A stretch of 46,147 bases of DNA from Myxococcaceae bacterium. Its GTDB lineage: Bacteria; Myxococcota; Myxococcia; Myxococcales; Myxococcaceae. How positions within the stretch are numbered: position 1 is the stretch's first letter; every line of letters begins with the position of its first letter. The stretch lies in NCBI GenBank assembly GCA_016926755.1, contig JAFGNZ010000280.1:1-46147 (forward strand), written 5' to 3'. The position numbers and the translations under genes are program-made. The notes under the pieces were generated by a model. The model ran no database searches. It was not told the DNA's origin and saw only the letters and a list, made by a program, of their open reading frames with translations. This document shows, in pieces, positions 25,006-33,714 of the stretch.

Positions 25006-26241
25006 ATGACGGACGCGCTCCAGCGGCGTAAGGACAAGGCCGCCCGGCTGCTCGCACTGGAGCAGCTGGAGGCGGCGCTCTCCGAGTACGAGCAGGTGCT
25101 GAAGGCCTCGCCGGATGACGGGGCCAGCCACCAGCAGGTGGCCTGGCTGCGGGAGCGGCTCGGGCGCCGGGCGGAGGCGGTGGCCGCGTACGAGGAGGCG
25201 GCGCTGGCGTGGGCGCGGTGCGGGCAGCTGCTGCGGGCCATCGTGGCGTGCAAGGGGCTGTTGAAGCTGGAGCCGGGGCACACGCGCACGCCGCGCTCGC
25301 TGGCGGACCTCTACGGTTGGCGCGCGGCCCCGGCGCGAGGTGGCTCCGGTAAGAAGACGACGGGGGAGTTCGAGCTGGTGCCGGAGGGGGCAGGCCCGGC
25401 GGCGGGGATGCCGGTGGTGCCGCTGTTCTCGAAGCTGGGGCGCGAGCCGTTCGCCTGGGTGGTGGAGGCGCTGGAGGTGCGCAGGCTGCCGGCGGGCAAG
25501 GCGGTGGTGGAGGAGGGGGAGGCGGGAGCGTCCATGTTCGCGCTGGTGGAGGGGCGGGTGGAGGTGGTGCGCCACCTCCAGGGCGGGGAGCGGCGCAAGG
25601 TGGGGGAGCTGGGCGAGGGCACGTTCTTCGGAGAGCTGGCGCTCATCTCGGAGGGGCCGCGGCTGGCGAGCGTGGTGGCGGTGGAGCCGGTGGTGTTGCT
25701 GGAGTTCACCCGGGCGCGGCTCGGGGAGGTGGTGCGGCGGCACCCGGTGGTGGGGCAGGTGGTGCAGGCCTTCTACCGGGAGCGGATGGTGGAGAACCTG
25801 CTGCGCAGCAACCCGGTGTTCACGCCGCTCAAGCCCGAGCAGAAGCAGGCGGTGGCGCGGGAGTTCGAGCTGCGGGAGCTGAAGCCGGGCGAGGTGGTGC
25901 TCGAGCAGGGGAGGGAGGGCCATGCCTTCTACCTGCTGTTGCGCGGGCGGTGCACGCCGTACCACGTGCAGCCGGACGGGCGCGAGAAGGCGTACCCGGA
26001 GCTGCGCGAGGGGGATGTGTTCGGGGAGATCTCACTGTTGCTGGGCAAGCCGGTGACGGCGACGGTGCGGGCGGACGTGGCCAGCGTGGTGCTGCGGCAG
26101 AATCGGGAGGCGTTCGAGCGGCTCATCCTGAGCCAGCCGGGGATGCGTGGCGCGCTGATGCGGGTGGGCACGGAGCGGCTGCAGCGGACGGCGCGGCTGC
26201 TCTCGGGGAGGGATCTCCACGAGGGCGACTTGCGCGTCTGA
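25006..26241 (+). CDS. TPR-like protein with two cyclic-nucleotide-binding folds
   Basis: A 411-residue protein. Residues 1-110 are TPR-like (AARLLALEQLEAALSEYEQVLKASPDDGASHQQVAWLRERLGRRAEAVAAYEEAA). A Gly/Lys-rich linker follows. The first cNMP-binding fold (about 140-255) has EGTFFGELALISEGPRLASVVA, keeping FGELALI and the Arg in PRLASV, so cyclic-nucleotide binding is plausible. The second (about 270-390) has GDVFGEISLLLGKPVTATVRAD, where the Arg is replaced by Val. In the DNA it follows the related gene at 23748 and is probably the effector partner. No adenylate cyclase or kinase is near. Confidence 0.85.
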   Translation: MTDALQRRKDKAARLLALEQLEAALSEYEQVLKASPDDGASHQQVAWLRERLGRRAEAVAAYEEAALAWARCGQLLRAIVACKGLLKLEPGHTRTPRSLADLYGWRAAPARGGSGKKTTGEFELVPEGAGPAAGMPVVPLFSKLGREPFAWVVEALEVRRLPAGKAVVEEGEAGASMFALVEGRVEVVRHLQGGERRKVGELGEGTFFGELALISEGPRLASVVAVEPVVLLEFTRARLGEVVRRHPVVGQVVQAFYRERMVENLLRSNPVFTPLKPEQKQAVAREFELRELKPGEVVLEQGREGHAFYLLLRGRCTPYHVQPDGREKAYPELREGDVFGEISLLLGKPVTATVRADVASVVLRQNREAFERLILSQPGMRGALMRVGTERLQRTARLLSGRDLHEGDLRV

Positions 26242-26249
26242 GCCCTGGC

Positions 26250-27536
26250 TCAGGCGCTCTCGGTGGGGAGCGAGACGGGGTGCTCCCGGAGCCAGTCCTG
26301 GCAGCGGCGGAGGCGCGCGGCGGCGGCGGGCAGGCCCATGTCCTCGAGGAGCTTCTGGTAGGGCTCGAAGTCCTCGGGCGTCCAGATGGGGCGGGCCTTG
26401 AGGTCGGCGAGCATGACGAGCTCCTCGGCGGAGCGGCCCTGGGCCTCCTGGCTGGCGGTGAAGAGGGCGGCCATGACCATGCGAGAGGGCTCGGCCTCGA
26501 AGGCGATGGCGGCGTCGGTGAACCAGGCGCGGGTGGCCTCATCGAGCGAGGTGTCGCGAGCCTTCTGACGCAGGCGTGCGAGGATGCCTTCGAGGAGCTC
26601 GGAGTCGAGCGCGCCCTTCACGGCGCGGATGAGGTTCTCGATGGCGGCACGGCGGGTGTCGGCGGTGCTGGCGGCGCCCTTCACGGCGCGCAGGGGCTCC
26701 CAGAGGACGCAGGTGAACCACAGCTCCTCCTCGGGGGCGAAGAGGGGAGGGGTGGAGGGCTCGCGGAGCTTGGCCTCGACGCGGGCGGAGCGCTCCTTGG
26801 CTTCGCGGGTGATGCGCTCGATGAGGCGCGGGTCGGACTGGACGTGCTGGAGGAGGGCGTCCGTGTTGCCCTCGCGGGCCTGGCGCAGGGCTTCGCGGGC
26901 CTCGGGGGAGAGCGCGTCCTCGGTGAAGCGGGTGAGCGCCTCGACCTTGCTGGCGAGCTCGCGGTGCTGCGCGCACCACTCGCGGAACTGCACATCGAAG
27001 ACGACATCGAGGACGGGGATGTCCTCGGGGTTGAAGCGGGTGCTCTTGCCGGAGGCGGAGGCGAGGAGCGCGCCGACACAGAGGGCCTGACGGTCCTCGG
27101 AGGAGCGGCCGGACTCGGCGGCGCGCTGGAGGACGGCGGCGCGGAACGAGTCGAGGAAGGCGCGGGTGCCGAGCTCGCGGACGGTGCCGATGAGGAGCTC
27201 GCGGCGGGCGTGGGAGGGGTCCTGCTCGACGGTATCGGGGAGGGCCTCGAGGGCCTTGGCGAGGTGGGCATCGAAGGCGGCGGCATCGAAGCGCAGGTGG
27301 GGGGTGGGGCCCCACTGGGCGAGGAGCGAGCCGAGGTGTTCGAGCGCGCGGGAGAGCTTGGAGACCTCCGGGTCACCGAGGAGGGCCATGGCGGCCTGGA
27401 GCTCTTCGGCGAGCGGGTGGGCGGGGGCGGGCGGAGGAGCGGCGCGGGCGCGGTCCTCGGCGGCGTGACAGAGCTTGTATTTCTTGCCGCTGCCACAGGG
27501 GCAGGGATCGTTGCGACCGGGCTTGGAGGGACTCAT
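26250..27536 (-). CDS. SEC-C motif protein
   Basis: A 428-residue protein with an N-terminal SEC-C zinc motif (PGRNDPCPCGSGKKYKLCH, residues 7-25), here placed at the start instead of the end as in SecA. The rest is helical and charged, with ALEHLGSLLAQWGPTPHLRFDAAAFDAHLAKALEAL and a C-terminal PEDFEPYQKLLEDMGLPAAAARLRRCQDWL. No known domain is recognised there. The ATG at 27536 fits the motif; the ribosome site is weak. It is convergent with the cNMP gene pair, with only 8 bases between stops. The role may be in protein or nucleic-acid contact, but is unknown. Confidence 0.75.
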   Translation of the reverse strand: MSPSKPGRNDPCPCGSGKKYKLCHAAEDRARAAPPPAPAHPLAEELQAAMALLGDPEVSKLSRALEHLGSLLAQWGPTPHLRFDAAAFDAHLAKALEALPDTVEQDPSHARRELLIGTVRELGTRAFLDSFRAAVLQRAAESGRSSEDRQALCVGALLASASGKSTRFNPEDIPVLDVVFDVQFREWCAQHRELASKVEALTRFTEDALSPEAREALRQAREGNTDALLQHVQSDPRLIERITREAKERSARVEAKLREPSTPPLFAPEEELWFTCVLWEPLRAVKGAASTADTRRAAIENLIRAVKGALDSELLEGILARLRQKARDTSLDEATRAWFTDAAIAFEAEPSRMVMAALFTASQEAQGRSAEELVMLADLKARPIWTPEDFEPYQKLLEDMGLPAAAARLRRCQDWLREHPVSLPTESA

Positions 27537-27635
27537 TGGCGCCACCGTAGCGCTCTGGGGTTCGCCCGTCGCGGGGGAGGGGGGCGATAGGCGAGAAGGC
27601 AACGGAGCCGGTGCAGGGAGTCTCTGGTTCAGGGT

Positions 27636-27674
27636 AAAAAAACACCGGGCCCCTCATGTTGATGAGGAGCCCGG
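27636..27674 (-). terminator. intrinsic terminator of the lipase-fadL operon
   Basis: On the minus strand, 65 bases past the stop of the fadL-like gene, CCGGGC-x-CCTCAT pairs across a 4-base loop (13-bp stem with one mismatch) and is followed by seven T. This is the clearest Rho-independent terminator in the window. Confidence 0.85.
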
Positions 27675-27739
27675 GCGGAAGACGGCTTCGCTGTAGGGGC
27701 CAGGGCGAGGCGCTCAGGCTTCGCCCCAGCGCTTCGGCG

Positions 27740-28933
27740 TTACTGCATCGAGTAGCCGATGGTCAGGCCGAAGGAGTGGCCGAAACCATCGTAGGTGCCC
27801 TCGATGCCCGGCGCCGTGCTCTTCGTGTCACCCAGGATGGCGCCCTGGTACGCAACGTCCACACGGAAGGGATTGAACGCGTAGCCCACGCCCAGCGCGG
27901 CCTTGTAGCGGTGCGCGTCCGGCAGGTCCGGCGTCAGCGTCGCCTCGGGGCTCGGCGACGGATCGTACGCCAGGCCCGCGCGCACGAAGAGCGACTCCGT
28001 CACCCCATACTCGGCGCCCAGGTGGAAGTTCCACGTGTCCTCCCAGCGCTTGGGCAGCGGGTTGTTGAGCGCCTCGTCCTCGAAGTTGATGGCGAACTCC
28101 TCGATGCTGGACCACAGCACCAGGTTCGCATCGAACCCGACCGTCAGCCGCTCCATCGGCGTGAAGGACAGGCCCAGGCCCACCATGCCAGGCAGGGTGA
28201 TGGTCGACTTGAGGTTCTGATCCTTGAGCAGCGTCTGGAACCCCGCCGGGACGTCCTGGAAGTCTCCCTTGCCGTCGAAGTTCGTCTTCGTCGGGCCGCG
28301 GAACTGGGCGCCGAAGCTCAGCAGCTTCTCCAGCACCTCGACCTGGATGCCCGCGTTGTAGCCGAAGCCCCAGCCCGCGCCGCCGATCTGGATGGTCCCC
28401 TCGTTCTGCACGAGGGCGATCTTGCGGCGGATGTCCACCGTGCCCCGGACGAGGCTCAAGCCCACGCCCACGCGGAACCGGTCATGCGCCTGATAGGCGA
28501 ACGTCGGGTTGAAGGCATACGTGGCCACCGTGGACTTCAGGCCCCGAGTGCGGCCCACGAAGTCATCCGGCCAGTTGGCGCCGGCGCCGAAGGGCACGTA
28601 GACGCCGATTCCGGCCGCCATGTCCTCGTTGAGGCGGTAGACGGCGAACGCGTGCGGCGGGGGAACATAGGTCGGCTTGAAGGCCTGCTGAGACCCGCCC
28701 TCGGGCGTGAACTGGAGGTGCGGGTTGATCACGACGTCGCCCGCCGTGATGTCCAGCTTCTTCACGCCGAGGATGTTGGCCGGGTTGTAGGCGATCGCCG
28801 ACGAGTCCTGCATCGTGGCGTTCGCCGTGGAGCACAAGCCGGTGGCGCGGGCGCTGTGGGTGTCGATGGAGAAGCCCGCGGCATGGCTGAGGCCGGCAGC
28901 GAGCAGGGTTGCGACGGAGAGTGTCTTCTTCAT
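27740..28933 (-). CDS. FadL/OMPP1/TodX-family outer membrane channel
   Basis: A 397-residue outer-membrane protein of the FadL/OMPP1/TodX family, which takes up long-chain fatty acids and other hydrophobic molecules. The signal peptide is MKKTLSVATLLAAGLSHA. The mature N-terminus AGFSIDTHSARATGLCSTANATMQDSSAIAYNPANI matches the FadL hatch (A-G-F...ATG...A....D.S...NPA). The rest has regularly spaced amphipathic strands (e.g. FRVGVGLSLVRGTVDIRRKIAL, YKAALGVGYAFNPFRVDVAYQG) and it ends in an aromatic-rich strand (HSFGLTIGYSMQ). It lies 27 bases downstream of the lipase-like gene and is followed by a strong terminator, so the two form an operon for lipid hydrolysis and uptake (inference). Confidence 0.9.
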   Translation of the reverse strand: MKKTLSVATLLAAGLSHAAGFSIDTHSARATGLCSTANATMQDSSAIAYNPANILGVKKLDITAGDVVINPHLQFTPEGGSQQAFKPTYVPPPHAFAVYRLNEDMAAGIGVYVPFGAGANWPDDFVGRTRGLKSTVATYAFNPTFAYQAHDRFRVGVGLSLVRGTVDIRRKIALVQNEGTIQIGGAGWGFGYNAGIQVEVLEKLLSFGAQFRGPTKTNFDGKGDFQDVPAGFQTLLKDQNLKSTITLPGMVGLGLSFTPMERLTVGFDANLVLWSSIEEFAINFEDEALNNPLPKRWEDTWNFHLGAEYGVTESLFVRAGLAYDPSPSPEATLTPDLPDAHRYKAALGVGYAFNPFRVDVAYQGAILGDTKSTAPGIEGTYDGFGHSFGLTIGYSMQ

Positions 28934-28960
28934 GGAGTATGTGTCCTCTCTCGCTGAGGG

Positions 28961-31846
28961 CTACGGGAGGGCCCCGGTCTCGAGGAAATTGACTGCTTCG
29001 CTCTGGGCCGCATCCCGGATGGTGGACGAGACCCTGGGATCGAGCAGATAGCCGTGACGCAGAGGGAGCGGCAGTGACTCTTGCGGATCGGGCGTGAACT
29101 TGGAGGTGGCGACCTGCTTCTGGTCGGCAGCGCGGTTGTTGGCCGCGTTGATGAGGGCCTCCGTCGTCGGGTTGGGAGTCACCTGATCCTGGTCGATATA
29201 CTGGATCAAGGCCTCGCGTCCGGTTGGGGAGGCGGGGCCGTTCTCCACGGCGTAGGCGTAGTTGATGGGATCCGCCGGGTCGAGGATCATCCGAGAGAGC
29301 CCAAGGAACTGATCGAAGGCCGGGGTGCCCTGGTAGATCTTCTGGGAAGCCAGGTTCGCCACGAAGCCCGCTTTGGCCTGAGCGAACGCCGGAGAGGTCA
29401 GCAGGTACCCGGTCAGGTTGCCGCCCGGCACATTGAACACCGCGTTCTGGACGTTCGGAGAAGCTGCGGTGTAGATGGGCCCGAGGATGCCGCCGAGGCT
29501 CTGGCCGAGGTAGTGGATCCGGGTGCCATCGAGCTTCCCGGCCGCCTGCGCCGTGAGCAGGGCGTCGATCCCATCCGCGGCGAGGACGCGCTCGACTTGA
29601 GCGAGTTCAATCGTGTGCTGACGGAAGTTGTCGCGGGTCGCGAAGAGATTGCCCAGGTTGAGCATGTTCCAGCCGGAGATGTACGGCGTGCCGGAGGCGC
29701 TGACCTTGAAGTAACCACCTTCACAGGTTCCGTCTGTCGGGTTGGCGCTCCTCTGGATGCAACGGCCCTGACCCGCCTGGCTGCAGATGATGTCGCCAGG
29801 GATTGCCGCCGTGGGAGAGGGATCGCATGTTTCGCCGCCGGGGGCGACGCAGCGACCGTAGGTAGGACTGGCCGGGTCTGAGATATCGCAGGTCCCAACG
29901 GCACAGGCACCGTCGGGAGTGGTGATAGCCGGTCCGCCGTCGCCTTCTGTGATGCCAGCGGCCGCGGTGATTCCAGCGCAAGAACTGCGGTCACCGTGGA
30001 AGACGGTATCGATAGCGATGGTCGCGTGTCCTTTTTCGGCCAGAGCGTTGATGATGGGGAGCGCGGTGTTCCGGTGGCTTCTGAACCCGTGGCTGAAGAT
30101 GGTCACGGGGAAGCCGTTCGCTGGAGTTTCCGCAGTGACGGGGGGCACCGCCAGCAGGAAGGGAACGCGGTGCATCCGAGGCTGCGTGGGGTTCAGGGTT
30201 CCGCCCGGTCCCGTTACCACGAAGGGCAGGACGATCGAGCCCTGGAAGACCTTACTGACGTTCGCGCTGGGAGGAACCTGGGCCGTGATGTCGAACAGGT
30301 AGAGCGGCGAGTTCGGCAGGCCCGCGGGGCCGTACTGGGTGGCCGGCAGCGCGTGCAGCTTCTGCTGCGTGGAGACCGTGCTCTGCGTAGAGAAGGCCCA
30401 CGCCAGCGCGATCTTCGAGCGCGGCAGCCCCTGCGCCGCCAGCGCGTCGAACATCGGCTTGAGCCCCGCACGCAGCGGCTCCAGCGCGTTCGCGTTGGCG
30501 TCCGACACGCCCGACACCTGGCTCCTGCCGTCCACCACCAGCGGGCTGCTCAGCCGCACCAGCGCGAATGCCCCCGGAGGCGCCAGGAACCGGCCCCGCT
30601 CGTCCTTCAGGCCCGTCGTCAGCACGGCCCCGTAGGTGGACTTCTCATCCAGCGGCACCTGCGGCACGAACAGCAGCTGCTGCGGGTTGTTCGGCACGGT
30701 CCCCTCCGCGGTCCGCGTCGGCGGCGGGCACAGGGGATCGGCCGTGGGGTTGAGGCACGCCCTCACCTGCGGCGCCGTGCCGCCCGGCGTCAGCTTGAGG
30801 AACATCGTGGCCTGCGCCAGGTTCACCGCGTCCAGCCGGCTGCCCGTGTCGATCACGCCCCGATCGTTGCCGTTCTCCGAGACGATCGGCGCCGTGGTGG
30901 AGAAGCCATCCAGCGTGTTCAGGCCCGCGAAGAGCTGCTGCTGCGTGGGCGAGGCGCCGGGGGGGATCGGCAGGTTCACCTGCGTGGTGCCATCCTCGTT
31001 GCGCTTCAGCAGGATGTTGTTGGGGAAGGGGATGACGCCGGCGGCCGGATCGAACGTGGCCTCCGGCTGGTTCATGATGCGGAAGGTCCACAGCAGCACG
31101 ATGTCCTCGCGCTCCACGCCCTGCGACGCCACCGCGTCCAGCAGCGGCGCGTACGAGCGGCGCAGCTGCTCCAGCCGCAGCGCGCTGGCCGTCTGGTCCT
31201 TGATGCGCTCGGCCGGATCCTCCTCGTCCGAGGGGATCAGATCCGTGGTGGACTGGCAATTGGGCGCCGTCAGGTCCTCGCAGGTGACGAGCGGCTTGTC
31301 CGAGCTGGCGAACTCCCACACCGCCGAGCCCACCACCGGCTTGCCGCCCACGCCCTTCAGGCCGTTGGCGCCACCGATGAGCGCCACGGCGTAGCGGCCG
31401 CCCTTGGGCCAGCCACCGGCCGGCGGCACGATGGCCAGCGTGTCCGTGTCCTCGTCATAGGCGACCGTCGGCGTCACCGCCGGCGTGGCGATGGGCGTGC
31501 CCTGCAGCAGGTCGATGAACCGCACCGTCGTGCCCAGGGAGATGCTGTCCTTGTCCAGGTCGGCGAGCTTCGTGGTCGCCACGACGCTGGTGGGAAAGCC
31601 GTTGAGCGTGTTGAGGTAGTCCCGCGTGAACTCCTGCTGGGCCGCTGGGGCGTTCGGGTCGATGGGAGCGTTCACCAGCCCTGTCGCCGGGTTGATGGCC
31701 AGATCGTTCGGTGAGGGAACGACTGCGGGCGAAGCAGACGGATCAAACTGAGCGACGACGACATCCGGTGCGGGATCCTGCTTGACGTCCGGTGCACAGG
31801 CAGCAGCACTCAGGGACAGTGCCCCGACGAGCAACAGCTTCTTCAT
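28961..31846 (-). CDS. large exported lipase-like alpha/beta hydrolase lipoprotein
   Basis: A 961-residue lipoprotein (MKKLLLVGALSLSAAACAPD, Cys17). The N-terminal 550 or so residues are Ig-like beta domains as in bacterial lipases with a Lipase_bact_N part (DPSASPAVVPSPNDLAINPATGLVNAP, FIDLLQGTPI, RYAVALIGGANGL). The C-terminal 350 residues hold the alpha/beta hydrolase: NGFPVTIFSHGFRSHR with the oxyanion region, the nucleophile elbow GQSLG (YLGQSLGGILGPIY), and a late His near LPLRHGYLL. A Cys-rich insertion (GACAVGTCDISDPASPTYGRCVAPGGETC) sits in the hydrolase before the elbow. GGAGGG precedes the ATG at 31846. Located outside the cell, it should release fatty acids for the FadL channel encoded downstream. 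Confidence 0.85.
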   Translation of the reverse strand: MKKLLLVGALSLSAAACAPDVKQDPAPDVVVAQFDPSASPAVVPSPNDLAINPATGLVNAPIDPNAPAAQQEFTRDYLNTLNGFPTSVVATTKLADLDKDSISLGTTVRFIDLLQGTPIATPAVTPTVAYDEDTDTLAIVPPAGGWPKGGRYAVALIGGANGLKGVGGKPVVGSAVWEFASSDKPLVTCEDLTAPNCQSTTDLIPSDEEDPAERIKDQTASALRLEQLRRSYAPLLDAVASQGVEREDIVLLWTFRIMNQPEATFDPAAGVIPFPNNILLKRNEDGTTQVNLPIPPGASPTQQQLFAGLNTLDGFSTTAPIVSENGNDRGVIDTGSRLDAVNLAQATMFLKLTPGGTAPQVRACLNPTADPLCPPPTRTAEGTVPNNPQQLLFVPQVPLDEKSTYGAVLTTGLKDERGRFLAPPGAFALVRLSSPLVVDGRSQVSGVSDANANALEPLRAGLKPMFDALAAQGLPRSKIALAWAFSTQSTVSTQQKLHALPATQYGPAGLPNSPLYLFDITAQVPPSANVSKVFQGSIVLPFVVTGPGGTLNPTQPRMHRVPFLLAVPPVTAETPANGFPVTIFSHGFRSHRNTALPIINALAEKGHATIAIDTVFHGDRSSCAGITAAAGITEGDGGPAITTPDGACAVGTCDISDPASPTYGRCVAPGGETCDPSPTAAIPGDIICSQAGQGRCIQRSANPTDGTCEGGYFKVSASGTPYISGWNMLNLGNLFATRDNFRQHTIELAQVERVLAADGIDALLTAQAAGKLDGTRIHYLGQSLGGILGPIYTAASPNVQNAVFNVPGGNLTGYLLTSPAFAQAKAGFVANLASQKIYQGTPAFDQFLGLSRMILDPADPINYAYAVENGPASPTGREALIQYIDQDQVTPNPTTEALINAANNRAADQKQVATSKFTPDPQESLPLPLRHGYLLDPRVSSTIRDAAQSEAVNFLETGALP

Positions 31847-31929
31847 TGTGAGTAACCCCCTCCAGTTGGGACTCCTGGCAGAGGGTTGGGTTGCTAGCAC
31901 GTTCGCCGAGGTGCCGAAAGGAATCCCAG

Positions 31930-31946
31930 GTGACGCGCTGAGTCAC
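31930..31946. promoter_or_regulatory. palindrome GTGAC-N7-GTCAC
   Basis: Perfect 5-bp arms about 85 bases upstream of the lipase ATG. Possible operator; not tested against a known motif. Confidence 0.3.
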
Positions 31947-31970
31947 GCGCCGCGCGGCAGACCCGGATTC

Positions 31971-31984
31971 CCCTACGGGTAGGG
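31971..31984. promoter_or_regulatory. 14-bp palindrome CCCTAC-GG-GTAGGG
   Basis: Perfect 6-bp arms with a 2-base centre, about 125 bases upstream of the lipase ATG. Possible operator or part of a promoter region. Confidence 0.35.
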
Positions 31985-32185
31985 TCGCGGCCGCGAATGA
32001 GCCGAGAGGAAGCCGCCGAGGCCCCGCGGCTCATCCGCCGTGTCATCTCCCCGAGCTCCCCGCGCGACGGCTCGTCGATGTGTTGGATACCCGACCCTTG
32101 CCGAGTCCGCGTGAGCGATCGCTCAGCGGGCTGCTCGTGCGCAACCAGCCGAGCGTCCCGCGAGGGGTTCCGTTACTGTGGCCGC

Positions 32186-32719
32186 ATGAACCGATTGCTC
32201 AGCGTCGTCGTTGTGTTCGGCCTCGCGGTGGCGGGTGTGGCCCACGCGGAGGAGGCCGGTGGTTTGTCATGGACTGCTCCCAGTGACTGGCCCACGGCGG
32301 GCGAGCGCCCCATGCGCGTCGTCACCTACCGCATCCCCGCGGCCAAGGGGGACACGGAGGGCGGGGAGCTGGCCGTCTTCTACTTCGGAGCGGGCAAGGG
32401 CGGCGGAGTGGACGCCAACGTCAAGCGGTGGGTGAAGCAGTTCCAGAAGCCGGACGGCTCCTCCGTGGAGAAGGACGCCAAGACGAAGCAGGAGAAGATC
32501 GCCGGCTTCCCGGTGACGGTGGTGGACGTGAAGGGCACCTACAATGGTGGCGGCCCGATGATGGGGCCGGCCTCGCCCAAGCCCGGCTTCCGGCTGATCG
32601 GCGCCATCGTCGAGGGCCCCGAGGGCGCCGTCTTCTTCAAGCTCACCGGGCCGGAGAAGACGGTGGCGGGCGTGGAGAAGACGTTCCGCAAGATGCTCGA
32701 GGGGATGAAGAAGAAGTAG
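32186..32719 (+). CDS. exported hypothetical protein
   Basis: A 177-residue protein with a signal peptide (MNRLLSVVVVFGLAVAGVAHA). The mature part begins EEAGGLSWTAPSDWPTAGERPMRVVTYRIP and continues AELAVFYFGAGKGGGVDANVKRWVKQF, KIAGFPVTVVDVKGTYNGGG, FRLIGAIVEGPEGAVFFKLTGPEKTVAGVEKTFRKML. This pattern (tryptophan-containing start, strand pairs, C-terminal helix) is that of small PsbP-like or DcrB-like periplasmic domains, but I am not sure of the family. The ATG at 32186 fits the signal peptide. It is divergent from the lipase operon and convergent with an OmpA-domain gene. Confidence 0.72.
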   Translation: MNRLLSVVVVFGLAVAGVAHAEEAGGLSWTAPSDWPTAGERPMRVVTYRIPAAKGDTEGGELAVFYFGAGKGGGVDANVKRWVKQFQKPDGSSVEKDAKTKQEKIAGFPVTVVDVKGTYNGGGPMMGPASPKPGFRLIGAIVEGPEGAVFFKLTGPEKTVAGVEKTFRKMLEGMKKK

Positions 32720-32726
32720 CCCCGGC

Positions 32727-33536
32727 TCAGCGCGGGTTCGCCTTCGCCGTGGCCTTGGCGGTGGGCAGCTCGGGGATGAGGAGGATCTCGATGCGCCGGT
32801 TGCGCGCGCGGCCCTTGGGCGTGGCGTTGCTGGCCACCGGGTGCGCCTCCCCGTAGCCCGCCGCCACCAGCCTGCGCGCGGGGACCTTGGCCTTCTCCTG
32901 GAGGAAGCGCACCACGTTCACCGCGCGCGCCACGGACAGCTCCCAGTTGGTGGGGAAGGTGGCCGCCAGCTTCTGCGAGGGGGGGCTGTCGTCCGTGTGG
33001 CCCGACACCTGGATGGAGCGGCCCTCCACCCCCACGAGTACCGCGCCCAGCCGCGTGAGCACCTCGGCGCCGCGCTCGGTGATGCTGGCCTCGCCCGAGT
33101 CGAAGAGGATCTTGTCCACGAGATCCACCTGGATGCGGCCCTCGGCCTGGGTCAGGAGGATCTCCCCCTGGGAGATCTCCGCCTTCATCTTCTCCTCCAG
33201 GTCCTGGTAGGTGGCCTTGAGGCGGGCCAGCTCCGCGTCCTTCTCCTGCACCACCTGGGAGAGCTGGGTCAGCTGGGTGGAGAGCTGCGCCTTCTCCCCA
33301 TCGAGCGCGGCCAGCTTCGCCTCCAGCTCCTTGTGCGCCTGCTCCGCGGTCTTCGTCCGCTCATGCGCCTTCAGGGCCTCCGCCTCGGCGGTCTCCATCC
33401 GCGCCTGCAGCGCGCTGTAGGCGCCCTGGCCGAACCAGGCGACGACGCCCGCCAGCAGCACCACCAGCACGGTGATCAGCCAGGGCACCCAGGCTGAGCG
33501 CTTGGGCTGCTGCTCGACAACGAAGGTATCCGACAT
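32727..33536 (-). CDS. inner-membrane anchored OmpA-domain protein
   Basis: A 269-residue protein. A single membrane segment (about 18-37, WVPWLITVLVVLLAGVVAWFG) is followed by a periplasmic coiled coil (about 45-130, repeated TAEAEALKAHERTKTAEQAHKELEAKLAALDGE). The C-terminal OmpA/MotB domain has IQVSGHTDDSPPSQ, LSVARAVNVVRFLQ, GYGEAHPVASNATPKGRARNRRIEI, including the Asp and Arg that contact diaminopimelate in peptidoglycan. The domain is of the MotB/OmpA type without MotA next door, so it is probably a wall-tethering protein. A good GAGGAG precedes the ATG. Confidence 0.86.
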   Translation of the reverse strand: MSDTFVVEQQPKRSAWVPWLITVLVVLLAGVVAWFGQGAYSALQARMETAEAEALKAHERTKTAEQAHKELEAKLAALDGEKAQLSTQLTQLSQVVQEKDAELARLKATYQDLEEKMKAEISQGEILLTQAEGRIQVDLVDKILFDSGEASITERGAEVLTRLGAVLVGVEGRSIQVSGHTDDSPPSQKLAATFPTNWELSVARAVNVVRFLQEKAKVPARRLVAAGYGEAHPVASNATPKGRARNRRIEILLIPELPTAKATAKANPR

Positions 33537-33610
33537 GCCGGGCTCTCTCCTCGCGGGATTCGAGGGGCGGACCGTAGCGGTTTCCTCGGGGTATGGCGCA
33601 AGTCGGTTCA

Positions 33611-33631
33611 GGTGAGCGCAGGTAGCTCACC
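33611..33631. promoter_or_regulatory. inverted repeat GGTGAGC-N7-GCTCACC
   Basis: Perfect 7-bp arms, about 75 bases upstream of the OmpA-domain ATG. Candidate operator or hairpin. No U-tract. Confidence 0.35.
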
Positions 33632-33656
33632 GTGAGGTTTGCTCCAGGTGAAGGGC

Positions 33657-33677
33657 GCGGCCAGAGCTCCTGGCCGC
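33657..33677 (-). terminator. hairpin after the patatin gene
   Basis: GCGGCCAG-AGCTC-CTGGCCGC is a perfect 8-bp stem, 38 bases past the patatin stop on the minus strand. There is no T-run, so it is only a candidate terminator. Confidence 0.4.
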
Positions 33678-33714
33678 CCCCCTGCCTGGGTGCCGTCTGC
33701 GGCCCCGCGCCGGC

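Larger units (their letters stand above)
31847..32185. other. 339-bp divergent intergenic region
   Basis: No gene is seen here. It holds the start signals of the lipase operon (minus) and of the gene at 32186 (plus). It also has two palindromes, at 31930-31946 and 31971-31984. An open plus-strand frame across it lacks coding character. Confidence 0.6.
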
